A stretch of DNA of 64,000 nt from Neostethus bicornis. Lineage: Eukaryota > Chordata > Actinopteri > Atheriniformes > Phallostethidae. A program made the position numbers and the translations under genes. This document shows, in pieces, positions 44,238-54,755 of this stretch (positions are counted from its first letter, which is position 1; each line of letters opens with the position of its first letter). A model generated the notes under the pieces. That model saw only the letters and a program-made list of their open reading frames with translations. It did not search any database and had not been told where the DNA came from. The stretch is taken from the NCBI GenBank assembly GCA_902685375.1, contig LR738559.1, positions 17,401,001 to 17,465,000 on the forward strand, read 5' to 3'.

Positions 44238-44633
44238 CGTCATCTTCCGCTTGTTCGGGGTCAGGTCGCGGGGGCAACAGCCTCAAGCGGGCAGCCCAGG
44301 CCTCTCTCTCTCCGGCTGCATTCTTAAGCTCACCTGGAAGGATCCCAAGTCGTTCCCCGGCCAGTTGTGAGACGTAGTCTCTCCAGCGGGTCTGTTGTCT
44401 GCTCCTTGGTCTCCTCCCGGTGGGACGTGCCCGAAACACCTTGCCCGCGAGGTGCTCGGGGGGCATCCTGACCAGATGCCCGAAACACCCCATCTGGCTC
44501 CTCTCGACCTGGAGGAGGAGCAGCTCGACACCGAGCTCCTCCCGGATGGCAGAGCTCCTCACCCGATCTCTGAGTGAGAGCCCAGCCACCCTGCGGAGGA
44601 AGCTCATTTCGGCCGCTTGTACCCACGATCTCG
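44238..44633 (-). pseudogene. Family A retrotransposon, truncated, abutting family B copy
   Basis: The minus strand reads AEMSFLRRVAGLSLRDRVRS, EELGVELLLLQVERSQMG, RMPPEHLAGKVFRARPTG and continues to the 3' end, which on the plus strand begins 'gtcatcttccgcttgttcgg' and lacks the (GGAAC)n tail. Flanked by TTCTAAGAGTGCTC at 44224-44237 and 44634-44647. The left flank is also the right target duplication of the family B copy. Confidence 0.9.
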
Positions 44634-44799
44634 TTCTAAGAGTGCTCAGTTACGCAAAGGTTTATGCACACTGTACAGATTTAGCATAAGAAAACTTTAA
44701 AAATGAACTCCTCAGACCCAGACTGCCTTTATCTCCTCCTGATATAGAAGAAAAGGAGCTCTATTCAGAATTCTGTCACCCAAAAAAATGATTTGGGTC

Positions 44800-45110
44800 A
44801 CCAACCAAAGAATCATATGTGCTTCTCTGGGTCGTTGGACTTGGCTACCCAGAGTTGTTGTGGATAGGAATGTTGATCTCTCTGTAAATTTAGAGCTTCT
44901 CTTTTTGGTTCAGCAAATTCTTTTCCACAACAGACTGATGCAAAGTCCTCATCATGTGGATGTGTTACCTCCTCTCCATCTTTTCCTCAGTCCTAAACCA
45001 GATCCTAATATACCAGAACTCCTCTGCCCTATTTGGGCTATCACGTTATTAGATTTGGAGGTGCTGACTCCCATCGCAGCTGTTTCACACTTGCAATTAC
45101 TCAATTACCT
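44800..45110 (-). pseudogene. Family A retrotransposon, old diverged fragment
   Basis: Plus-strand blocks 'gttgatctctctgtaaattt', 'gagcttctctttttggttca' and 'agatttggaggtgctgactc' match, in order, the complement of the region just after the RT catalytic box at 23550-23830. It is much more diverged than the other copies. Confidence 0.65.
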
Positions 45111-46419
45111 ATAAATTAACTGGATTTTTTTTAACTTCTAAACTGAATCTGTCACGGGAATCTCATAAAACTCTCGTTCCTGTTCATCCTCATCACATCC
45201 AATATAAAAAATATTCAAATTTAGGGTTTTTAGACACAGACTATGATCGGATTTACAGATTTTTGTGTTATTAAGAGTTATGAAACCCATATTTTTTGTC
45301 AAATTTATTGTTCTAACATCTGGCTGAGATTAAATCAGGTGATATAAACCATTGAGGTGTCCGTTTTTATCTCCAGCAACTCCCAAAAAAAAGAGCAAGC
45401 CAAAGCCAGCAATGAAAAATGGTTCCATGCTAATAAATCTGAAACAGAGTGACTCATTGTCTGACTCTTCAGGGACTCTTTCACAAGAAGATTTTTCTTT
45501 TCGGATTTCACTTATTCTCAGATGTGCTCGCGCACAGACATATTTTTGTGACATCACTGGCTTAAATCAATCAGATTTATTCTTTAAATCACTTTTCATC
45601 TCACAACAAGGGATAAACAGTGGAGATAATATTGTATTTAGAACTAAAATATATTATAAATCTGTTTACGTCCTCACTGTTTCTTTTATCTCTTTGTTTT
45701 TATTGTTTATGTAGTTTTTTTCCCCGAAGAAACTTAATTTATTTTTCATTAGGATTTTAAAATGTATTTTTAATCCGAACTTTTGCATCTTTGGTCACAT
45801 TTCTACTGTATCTACTTTGCATCCCTCCATTTTATTTCCATGAGTGTCTCTATTTCCATCGTCTCACCATTTTTCTCGTTCATTCTGACAGTGTTGAAGT
45901 TGTGGTGACCACCCAGAGGATGTGGTCAGTTTTTGATTTACTGCAGACATGAACCAGTTTTGGCATCTCCGCAGAAGCACAAAGCTGCATGTTTTTTAGA
46001 AACCACTGAGGCATAAAGGCATATTAATGCAGCCACGTTCCCATTAGACCTGCTGTCGTTCACATGTTCTTTTTTTGGAGACAGCTAGAACATGTTGTGC
46101 AATTGTGACTGTGAAGCAGCACATTAAGTTTAAGTGTCACCTCCAAGGCACATAAAGTATTTCCAGACTCCTGGACTCCTGTTTGATAAGCGCTGAGTCA
46201 TCTCATAAAAACATAATCCAGATAACTTCCATGAGGGGAATTCAACTGTCACTTCGTTGGCATTGATGCTGGTTAGACCATGTCATGTTGGTACTACAGG
46301 GACAAAAGTGGGCCAAGGCAACCTCCCTGAAAATAATTCTACCAACATCCAGCATGACGGTCACTCCAAGGCTACATGGATCCATGCATTTTATGATGTT
46401 TCCAGCAGATTTTGAGAAA
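45111..46419. other. Sequence without recognised features
   Basis: A plus-strand open stretch of 120 codons (45352-45714) begins after a possible acceptor 'tatctccag' with a Lys/Pro/Ser-rich segment. No family was recognised and the second half looks non-coding. Confidence 0.35.
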
Positions 46420-46579
46420 GATATGGAGCCCTGTTACAGGAGAGAGGCAGGGTACACCTCGAAAAGATCGCCAGTCGCTAAGCCAAACACACACAACCAT
46501 CCACATACACACTCATTCCTAGGGGTAAATTTATATCTGCCAACCAACCTAACCTGTTTTGGAAGGTAAGAGAAGCCGG
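46420..46579 (-). repeat. C-family repeat, 3' part, left of a family B insertion
   Basis: 'gaggcagggtacacctcgaa' through 'ccaaccaacctaacctgttt' and 'agaagccggag' match the C family on the minus strand. It resumes at 47135. Confidence 0.7.
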
Positions 46580-47134
46580 AGTTGTTCTTCTTTCATCATG
46601 TCCCTTCATGGGGCGCCACAGCAAGTCAGTTTCTTCCATTAACCCTATCTTCTGAATCCTCTTTGGTCTCGCCAACTATCTTCATGTCTTCCTTCATTGT
46701 ATCCATGAACCTCCTCTTTGGTCTTCCTCTTGTCCTCTTTCCTGGTCGTTCCAAACCCAGCATCCTTCTGCCGATGTACTCTCTCTCTCTCTCTCCTCTA
46801 CACATGTCCAAACCATCTCAGTCTGGCCTCTCTGACTTTATCTCAAAACCTCTCACAAGTGCTGTTCCTCTGATCCTGTCCATCCTGGTCACTCCCAGAG
46901 AGATCCTCAGCATCTTCATCTCTGCTACCTCCATCTCTGTTCCCTGTCTTTTCTTCAGTGCTACTGTCTCTAGACCAATCAGCATGACCGGTCTCACCAC
47001 GGTTTTGTACACTTTCCCTTTCATTTTAGCTGAAACTCTTCTATCACACATCACACCTGATACTTCTCGCCACCCATTCCAGCATGTCTGCATACGCTTC
47101 TTCACCTCTTTTCCACACGCTCCATTGCTCTGGA
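46580..47134 (-). pseudogene. Family B (RTE) retrotransposon inserted in a C-family repeat
   Basis: The minus strand reads MKGKVYKTVVRPVMLIGLET, VAEMKMLRISLGVTRMDRI, a short deletion, DMCRGERE, then YIGRRMLGLERPGKRTRGRP and KRRFMDTMKED. Frame breaks fall near 46810 and 46830. The 3' end 'cttcatggggcgccacagca' on plus is near 46605, next to a GAA-type tail. The long open frame on the plus strand here is antisense. Confidence 0.85.
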
Positions 47135-47230
47135 CTGTTCATCCTAAGTTCTCATCCCATCCGGGGCTTGAAATCCAAGCCTTCTTGCTGTTAGGACACT
47201 GTGCTAACCACTGCACCACCATGCCACCCC
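47135..47230 (-). repeat. C-family repeat, 5' head, right of the family B insertion
   Basis: 'tctcatcccatccggggctt' through 'gtgctaaccactgcaccacc' and 'atgccaccc' is the tRNA-like head of family C on the minus strand. About 80 bases of the C element are missing at the insertion. Confidence 0.7.
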
Positions 47231-48423
47231 TTGTTAATTCATCTTTAATTTTGTGGTGTTTTTTTTTTTTTTTCCAGAAGTGTTCTGCTCATGTATCCCT
47301 TGTTTTTTACAAATTACTTCCCCATAAAGCTACTTCTTAATTCTTCTGTTGATCTGAACATCTTGGTTTGTGGTTAGTTGTGCCTTCAGATGTTCAAACT
47401 TTTTTTTCAAAACTTGTTGAAGAGCTTTTTTTTTTAAATTTTAGAAAACACTATAATTGCTTTTTTCTTTTCCCGTAATAGCGCTGCTTACTCCTGGATT
47501 CTTAACTACAGGTTTTTTTCTGGACTCCTTTCAGCCCTTTGAGAGTGAAATTTGCCTCTCTGACTGATTACCTAGGTGCATCTCCACATCGCAGCTGTGC
47601 ACAGAAAACACTCAGACAAACTGGAAATGATGATGGAGAGACTTCATACGGACAGAAAATGATATGTGGAGAATGGAGAGCAAATGAAATCTGGGGGAAA
47701 CTGTAATTTAAGAGTTTTACAATAAGCCACAGCGGCACATTAGGGCAGCGGTGATTGCACACTCGAAATGACAGACAGGGTTTATTCCCACAAATCAAAC
47801 TGACAAGTACTTCAGACCTTGCATCCTGGTCGTCAATAGCTGCTTTGACATTTCCAACTGGGCAGAAACAAGGTTCAATGTAAAAAAAATCTAACTTTTT
47901 GCTCTTTTGGTTAAAGCAGGTAAATTGAAGCTGGCTCAAGGAGACGGTTAAGTTATCTGAGCTCAGAAGAGAGCCCACATATTGGATGAAACTAGCTGCA
48001 AACTCTGCTGCAGATGCATGACCTACAGAAGCAGAAGCATGTCTAAAGCAGCCATGGGTCACCAAAGAGTTGCTACCCCTTTGCAGCAAATCTACTAGTT
48101 TCATTTGAAGAGTCCTTCTCTTCACCTTCAATGAGGTCCAAAACCTTCTCGCTGCATGTGGGTGTGACCTCACCACTCCATCCTGCTCTCTCATATCCTC
48201 TTCTCATGCCTCCAACCCTTTCATCACCATAGGGGATGGAGGAGAATATCCTTTCATCGTTCTGACCCCCCTTTTCTCCTCTCGCACGATCAGGGCAGAA
48301 AATTCTTTACTTGTGTGCTTTTTGTAGTTAGTAAATAAAGATCCCATCATAGCAACACACTACTTTTTAAATTGATAAAATCATTACTATTAATATTGTA
48401 TCTTTTTTTTTTTTGTTTTACAT
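47231..48423. other. Sequence with an unrecognised 208-codon minus-strand open frame
   Basis: The minus strand is open at 47568-48194 (starts MREQDGVVRSHPHAARRFWT). I do not recognise a domain. The first 35 residues (ARRFWTSLKVKRRTL then DLLQRGSNSLVTHG) faintly resemble the linker ahead of a LINE reverse transcriptase, but nothing downstream supports that. There is no splice or promoter context. Treat as hypothetical. Confidence 0.3.
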
Positions 48424-48618
48424 ATGATATTCATCCCTCACCGGGGAAATTTGTGTGCTGCACTACTACACCGCAGCAGCCAATGGTGGAAGAAACTGGG
48501 GATTGGGTGTCTACTCCAAGGACCCTAGACATGAACTCAGTGGAAATCGAACCTGCGAACTTCCGGTTAACTTCCGGTCCGCGGGCAAACGCTCTACCAC
48601 TGAGCTACTGTCTCCCCC
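48424..48618 (-). repeat. D-family tRNA-headed SINE
   Basis: The plus strand starts 'catccctcaccggggaaatt' (3' end) and finishes 'ctaccactgagctactgtctc' (head). In the minus sense the B-box region reads GGTTCGATTTCC. Confidence 0.8.
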
Positions 48619-48621
48619 CTC

Positions 48622-48789
48622 ATGAAGAAATTGCTGCATTGCACTGCATCAGGCAGCCACGACCGCACCCATGATGAGAATAAATAGAGTTAGGTGTCTT
48701 CTCCAGGGACACTTAGGCATGGGCCCAGTGGGAATCGAACCGGCCCCTCCTGGTCCAAGGACATACGTTCTACCACTGAGTTAATGAAT
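48622..48789 (-). repeat. D-family SINE variant in tandem with the previous one
   Basis: The minus strand reads 'aactcagtggtagaacgtat', 'ccggttcgattcccactggg' (clear B-box), 'cctggagaagacacctaac', 'tcgtggctgcctgatgcagt'. Same orientation as 48424-48618 and directly adjoining it. The heads at 24665 and 34735 belong to the same variant. Confidence 0.75.
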
Positions 48790-49102
48790 CATCCTGGTCA
48801 CTCCCAGAGAGATCCTCAGCATCTTCATCTCTGCTACCTCCATCTCTGTTTCCTGTCTTTTCCTCAGTGCCACTGTCTCTAGACCAAACAGCATGGCCGG
48901 TCTCACCACGTTTTTTTACACTTGTGCTTTCATTTTAGCTGAAACTCTTTTATCACACATCACACCTGATACTTTTCTCCATCCGTTCCAACCTGCCTGC
49001 ACACGATTCTTCTCCTCTTTTCCACACTCTCCATTGTTCTGGACAGTTCTATGTACTTAAAATCTTCCACCTTCTTTATCTTTTCTCCCTGTAACCTCAG
49101 AT
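48790..49102 (-). pseudogene. Family B (RTE) retrotransposon, internal fragment
   Basis: The plus strand 'catcctggtcactcccagag' through 'tccattgttctggacagttc' and 'tacttaaaatcttccacctt' is the complement of the FKYLGS to SLGVTRM region. Both ends are missing, including the 3' GAA tail, so it was truncated after insertion. Confidence 0.8.
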
Positions 49103-49727
49103 AATTGGCATAAATGTTTTTTTGAATAATTTTATGATGAGCCGATACAATCCACCAATCACAAATTATTATTAATGCAAACCACGAAACGCCCTTACAA
49201 TGGCAAAGAGGAATCAGCGACCAATCAATTTCAGTGTTGCTTCCATGTTTTGGAGAAAAACAAATTATTCATTTTGGTTGTATAAGATTTTAGCAATTAA
49301 ATTAAAACTTTGATTCTGTGTTGATGCCAGTATGAATGGATTATTCTTTTCCTTCTTTCTTTTCATCCTGCTTCTAATAATGTCAGCCAACCCATAAAAC
49401 TGTGTCTCACAGCCTTGGGGCCAACATGTTACGTTATGGCTCCCGCTGTGAGAAACCAAACCAACACAATCTCCATTTGTTAGATCAGAAAGAACTTTCC
49501 AAACAAGCTGCTGCTCCATCATAGTTTATACTGGAATAAGTTTATTAGTAGGTGTGATAATTAGCCATCATTCTTTAATAAAGGCGTCTTTGTGAAGGAA
49601 GCAGATGCTGCCAAATACAAATAGAAAATAAATTCACTAATTTAAAGACGGCAAAAAGAAATAAATGCACTCAATTTTAAATTGTATTTACACACACATA
49701 AAAATCTAAGAAAAAACCTAGAAATTC
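49103..49727. other. Sequence without recognised features
   Basis: Nothing recognised. Confidence 0.4.
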
Positions 49728-50238
49728 TCAGACAGCAAGCCGAGGCTACCCCAGCCACATCTTCCAGCTCACCCAGGACGATCCCAAAGCGTTCCTTGGC
49801 CAACTGTGAGACATGGTCTCTCCAGCGCATCAAGGGTCTGCCTCTGAGTCTCCTCCTGGTGGGATGTGCCGAAAACACCTCACCAGCAAGGCTTCAGGAG
49901 GCATCATAACTAGATGCCCGAACCATCCCATCTGACTTTTCTCGACCTGGAGGAGCAACGGCTTCCAGCTGGCTGGAGGAGCAACGCAGGAACCATCTGG
50001 GTGGAACCAGAGCTCCTCCCAGATGGCAGAGCTCATCCCTCTATCTCTGAGTGAGAGCTCAGCCTCCAGCAGAGGAAGCTCATTTGAGCCGCTTGTATTC
50101 GTGATCTCGTTCTTTCTGTCACCACACACAGCTGGTGATTGTAGGTGAGGACAGGAGCGTGGATCGACTGTTAAATTGAGAGCTTTGCTTTTTGGTTCAG
50201 CTCTTTCTTTACCACGACAGACTGATACTGCGTCCTGA
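49728..50238 (-). pseudogene. Family A retrotransposon with internal tandem duplication
   Basis: The plus strand complement shows the WFGHLVMMPPE region, RGRPLMRWRDHVSQLAKERF, and at the right end 'gagagctttgctttttggtt' and 'taccacgacagactgatac'. A block 'ggaggagcaacg' with its surroundings is repeated at 49949 and 49975, which breaks the frame. The 3' tail is lost. Confidence 0.8.
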
Positions 50239-51399
50239 TGAAGTACGACAAATGTAATCAGAACAATGTGTTATATCAAAAGTAAAGTAAGGCTGTGAAA
50301 AACTGCCAATTTTCCAATAGAAGTTCATCCATATTGAGATTTTTTGGAGCCAGAGGCTGTGTCCTATATGGCACGCACAGGAAGCAACTTATTATGTCTA
50401 GTTCCTATAAACAGTCATTAGATCTGATGGATAAATTATAACAATGGAGTGAGTGGACTCGTGTGATCTGCTGCTTCTGTTTGGCAGAGGATAGAGGATT
50501 TAGAGGATCTAAATGTGGCGGCTGCCACCGTCTTGATTCATGGAAGTGCTGCTATTCCGGACGGGGACGTGTTCATCGCGCAGCAACAGCAGACGGCATG
50601 TTTACCTCGGCCACAAACATCCCACAGGCAGCTCACTGGAATGTGGCATTCACACGCGCAGCAGCTCTATTATTATTTGTTTTCATTCCAACCCAGACAG
50701 GAATTCACATCCCTCTGAAGCTCTCCAGGTGAGTTTACAGATCACTTTCTGGCCTTTTAAATCCACATATGGAGTCACAGGGTCAATGTGTGACCTGAAT
50801 TGGTTGTGGATCTTCATCTTCCCCCAAGCTGGAAGTTGACTTGTGCATTCTGGGACCTGAACTGTGGAGAAATCTCCCTCTGGATCTCAGACAGGCAGAT
50901 ACATCCACTTAGGCTTTTAAGACGTGCCCGTGTGTTCACCTGAAGCCACTTTCTGCTCCCATTCTGACCCAGATAAACATGTCTGCAATCATCCCAGAAA
51001 CTGTTTTTTTTTTTTTTTTTACTTCATTGGTTTTTCGGTTATTAAAGATAAATGACAGCTTCTGCAGAGCGATTTACGTCCCTGAGAAACGAAATGTTTA
51101 AAATAACTGTTCATTCAAAGGGTTAAAATAACTTGAACAATAATCAATTGTTATTAATCTTATCTAACAGCTGCAGGAATGAAGCATCTTGTGCTCCTTC
51201 TGGTATAAAAGATGTACGACAAATAACTTTAGATTTGAAGATTCAATGCAGCATTTAAAAAGTTTCAGCAACGTAGAAACTCAAAAAATAACCTTGAATG
51301 ATTCACTGATTGTGAAGCTACACGCAAATCCTTTTAGTTGATTGTTTAAGACAGTTTTGTTACATAAATGGTTTTAAATATTTGTTGGAATAAGATGGA
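50239..51399. other. Unique sequence with a possible exon-like segment
   Basis: 50490-50728 is bounded by an acceptor-like 'ctgtttggcag' (ends 50488) and a donor-like CCAG/GTGAGTTT (50729), is more G+C-rich than its surroundings, and is open or nearly open in all three plus frames. None of the translations matches a family I know. The rest shows nothing. Confidence 0.3.
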
Positions 51400-51552
51400 A
51401 AATGCTTTTATTCATTCGTCATCTTTTGAGCCTTCCATCGCTATCGGGCTTGCAGGGGTTGCTGGAGGCTATCCTGGCTGATTCGAGGCAAGACACCAGA
51501 GTACATCCCGAATGGGTTGCCAGTCTGTCGCAGGGTCACACACACACTCATT
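51400..51552 (-). repeat. C-family repeat, 3' part, left of a family A insertion
   Basis: 'tgctggaggctatcctggct', 'gagtacatcccgaatgggtt' and 'cagtctgtcgcagggtcaca' are the family C 3' region on minus; it ends in ACACACTCATT, the target duplication of the insertion. Confidence 0.75.
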
Positions 51553-51998
51553 GCGTTCTGTTCCGTCATTTTCCGCTTATCTGAGACCGGGCCACAGGGA
51601 CAACAGCCTCAGACGGGAAGCCCAGGCTTCTCTCAACCTGGCTGCATCCTCCAGCTCACCCTGAAGGATCCCGAGTCATTCCCCAGCCAGCTATGAGTCT
51701 CATAGTCTCTCCAGCGTGTCCGGGATCTGCCTCTTGATCTCCTCCCGGTGGGACATGCCCGAAACACCTCACCAGCGACGCGCTCGGGGGGCATCCTGAC
51801 CAGATGCCCGAACCACCCTATCTGGCTTCTCTCGACCTGGAGGAGAAGCAGCTCCACCCTGAGCTCCTCCTGGATGGCAGAGTTCCTCACCCGATCTCTG
51901 AGTGAGAGCCCCAGCCACCCTGCTCATTTGCCGATTGTATCCGCAATCTCATTCTTATAAGCGAGGGTGGGACCAATGCAGCGTCCTACTTATTGCTG
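51553..51998 (-). pseudogene. Family A retrotransposon inserted in a C-family repeat
   Basis: The minus strand reads EELRVELLLLQVERSQIGWF, GHLVRMPPERVAGEVFRACP and RSRGRSRTRWRDY. The 3' end 'gttctgttccgtcattttcc' is intact. At the 5' side two internal deletions join 'cattcttataagcgagggtg' to 'accaatgcagcgtcctactt'. Flanked by ACACACTCATT at 51542-51552 and 51999-52009. Confidence 0.9.
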
Positions 51999-52235
51999 AC
52001 ACACTCATTTTTAGGGGGCAATTTCAGAGCAGCCAACCAATCTAACATGCATGTTTTTGGAGGATGAGAGGAAACCGAAGTACCTGAAGAAAACCCATCC
52101 ATACATAAGGAGAACATGCAAACTCCACAAAGAAAGGCCAGTGCTCTAAGCCTCATGCCCACCTGGGTCTCCAACCCCCGTCCTTCTTGCTTTGAGGCTA
52201 CTACTCTATAACCACTGCGCCAAATGCTTTTTTTT
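51999..52235 (-). repeat. C-family repeat, 5' part, right of the family A insertion
   Basis: Continues the C element: 'aacatgcatgtttttggagg', 'aacatgcaaactccacaaag', and the head 'ccttcttgctttgaggct' to 'aaccactgcgcca'. Confidence 0.75.
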
Positions 52236-52711
52236 TTTTTTTACATATTCTACTTAATGTATAAGTGAGGTCATGCATTTGTTTGGAAAACTATTTCATT
52301 TGTTTTCTTTTGTTTTCTTAGTACGTAAGTGAATGGATGGTTTACATTTAATGGGGAATCAAATACGTTGGGACATTTTATACCCAGAAGGACATAAACA
52401 ATGTATCCGACAATAAAATTTAGAGGTTTTTTTTATTTTGTAGGACATATAAGACTGAAATAAATGTTTGAAATTGTTACCATGGTTACCGTCGTACAAC
52501 ATCCTGCTTCTTTTTAAAACTGCATCCAAACATCTGAGACACAAGTTTAGTTTGGAAGTTTTAGAAGAGGATTTTTTTCCTATTCTGAGTTCATAAAGGA
52601 TTCTAGTTTCTCTCTAGTTTGGTTTTTCAAGATAAGACACAGGACTTAAAAGTATGCAAGATCATGGACATGGACCGGCATAGGCTCAATTGTTTTTCTG
52701 TTACACCTGTC
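52236..52711. other. Sequence without recognised features
   Basis: Nothing recognised. Confidence 0.4.
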
Positions 52712-53010
52712 GCCCTTTCATTCGAGATCTTGTTCTTTCGTCCACCACACACAGTTGGTGACCATGGATGAGGGTCGGAACGTAGATAAACTTATAAATC
52801 GAGAACTTAGTTTTTTGGTTTATCTGTCTCAGAAAAATAAGCCAATGTACCATTCTAATAATTACTGACACCCCACCAATCTGCCTGTTGATCAACCACA
52901 CACTCAAAAACAAGACCTCAGGATACATAAACTCCTCCATTTTGTAGAAGGACCCTGACCTCTCGTGAACAGTCAAATGTTTTTGGTTGAGGACCATAAG
53001 TCCTTCTAAT
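52712..53010 (-). pseudogene. Family A retrotransposon, 5' side fragment
   Basis: The plus strand 'gagatcttgttctttcgtcc', 'gttggtgaccatggatgagg' and 'ccaatctgcctgttgatcaa' is the complement of the region between the ADD box and the TYGHQLW block. The minus strand keeps FSIYKFIYVPTLIHGHQLCV. Neither the 3' half nor the tail is present. Confidence 0.75.
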
Positions 53011-53104
53011 CCCTCGTTCATCCAGGAGCGATTCATCATGGAAAAGGTTTCAAAGTTGTCTTCTGGACAGTGTATTTTCTGATCGAAACTTTTCGACTTC
53101 CATC

Positions 53105-53760
53105 CAGACATCATTTTCAATTTGAATTGAAAATACTTTATTAATCCCAGAAGAAAAATTTGATGTTGCAGTGCAAACACCTCGATGCCTTCCTGGTCCG
53201 CTTACACGGTACAAAATCTGGCGTCTGAACAGTTGAAAAACCAGTCTGGAATGAGTCCATGGAGTTGGGCTTCAATGAAGCACACCAAAGTGGCCCATCC
53301 CCATTCCTGCTGGGTCATGGCTAGCATCCCCGGTTCCTCCATCTAGCCAGCGAGCGACCAGATGTTACCCATGACAACCGCAGGGACACTGGGCTTAAAG
53401 TGCCTCCTTTCAGATTGTCCGGTTTGTCTGGTCAGTCTGCTTCTCAGTTCTTTTGAGACTGTACTGACTCCTCCAGGCTTGGTGGATCTGGTCCCGAGAG
53501 CTAGCAGCTGGTCGTACACGCAAACGGGGCAACTCCATGACCAGTGAAACTAGCCAACGAGAAGCTAGCCATTGAAAAAAATGACTAGCTTAAAAACAGT
53601 CGTCCAAAGTAAAACAATGCAGTCCAAAATGACCTCCAAAGAGCGCAGAAAGTAAAAAGGAGGGACAAAAAACGAGTGGAAAAAATGCGAAAATAGACGA
53701 CCAAATGCTAAAGCAACAGGAGACACCGCAACAGGCAGCCGCCTGGGGCAGTGCCCTTTT
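53105..53760. repeat. Unidentified interspersed-repeat-like sequence
   Basis: Starts with 'aatactttattaatcccaga', a motif frequent at the ends of fish LINE copies, and continues into G+C-richer text with 'atgttacccatgacaaccgc'. I could not assign a family or boundaries. Confidence 0.35.
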
Positions 53761-54229
53761 TTTTATTTGATGCAGACACAACACCTCTGATTGAAAATAA
53801 TTTCCACATGGAAGTCAAAATGTCTCAATGATAAATTTGCTGTCCAGAAAACAACTTTTGAGAAGGACGAGTTAGAACCATGGTTTTAATATTTGAGAGG
53901 ATAGAGCTTCACATTTGGCTACGAATGGGTCTAGCAAGAGTTGAAGATTCTGGTCTAATGAAGAAACCCAATCCATAAAAGAAAAGTTTAAACTCAAAAA
54001 TTCCAAAACTCTAAACTTTAACGCACTGCTGAGTGTTGCCGGAGTTTCACAAATGTGGGGGTTACTCCCAAATTAGTTCTAACACCAACTCCCAATAAAA
54101 GATAGGAGCTGATAAACACTCCAATAACGCTATCCTTAACTTCACACTTTCTCTCTGATCTCCGTCTCTTTTCCTTCTGACTCCCTCTGCTCCTCCTTCT
54201 CTCTGTCCCATCCACCCATTTTGTCCCTA
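53761..54229. other. Sequence without recognised features
   Basis: Nothing recognised. Confidence 0.4.
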
Positions 54230-54475
54230 TAGAAAACTGAGGCTTCAGTCTGAGTTAGCCCCCGAGCTCTTGTACTCTTTTACTTTCTTAAAACCCACCT
54301 GCTCAGAAAGCCATACACCAACCACTTAACCACTTCACTGTCCTTCAATTTGTGAAATTTTTATTCTGATTCTGTTTTTATTTTGTATAGTTTTGTGTCT
54401 TTTTTATGTCCATTCACCGTTGAGCACAGCAGTGTCCTTGAAAGGTGCTTTTAAATAAAATGTCTTATTATTTCT
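54230..54475 (+). repeat. LINE 3'-end (CR1/L2-type)
   Basis: 'aaaacccacctgctcagaaa' to 'cttgaaaggtgcttttaaat' plus 'aaaatgtctt' is a common fish LINE terminus. No coding part. Confidence 0.55.
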
Positions 54476-54600
54476 ATGAGAAAATGAATGCTGAATCTGG
54501 TCGTCATGTTTTCCAGAAAGATTTCTTCTCTTTCAGACACCGTCAATAATGGTATCTTTAACATCTAAAAAATATTTTTTCTGTGATTGTTTCATCTTTT

Positions 54601-54755
54601 TTAGACCCTATTTGTGAGTAAATCTCGGTTCCTCTCATCTGAAAGACACATGTATCTGCTCCTTTTAAAGCCCACCATCACTGATCTGCTGCTAATTAAG
54701 CTAATTAATTGTCAAAATGCTCCTCTGGTTGTTTCTGATTCGTACCGGTTGCTTT
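54601..54755 (+). repeat. Dispersed sequence G, diverged copy 3
   Basis: Shows 'gatctgctgctaattaagct', 'aattaattgtcaaaatgctc' and 'ctctggttgtttctgattcg' in the order of the copies at 21609 and 35810, but with many differences. The weakest member. Confidence 0.35.

Noticed and set aside
43711..44607. 298-codon open frame on the minus strand, the longest in the window
   Set aside because: Its first part is the true sense frame of the family A copy (44238-44633). It then reads through the target duplication into the antisense strand of the family B copy. It is an accidental fusion, not a gene.
45352..45714. 120-codon plus-strand frame with Lys-rich start after an acceptor-like site
   Set aside because: No recognised family, low-complexity beginning, and the latter part has non-coding composition.
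46582..47340. 252-codon open frame on the plus strand
   Set aside because: It is the antisense of the family B copy at 46580-47134, whose sense frames on minus carry the WFGH-type and RGRPKRRF motifs.
48622..48789. Possible tRNA gene because of a clear B-box
   Set aside because: The sequence after the head continues into the D-family SINE body, there is no acceptor stem pairing, and sister copies occur elsewhere in the window.
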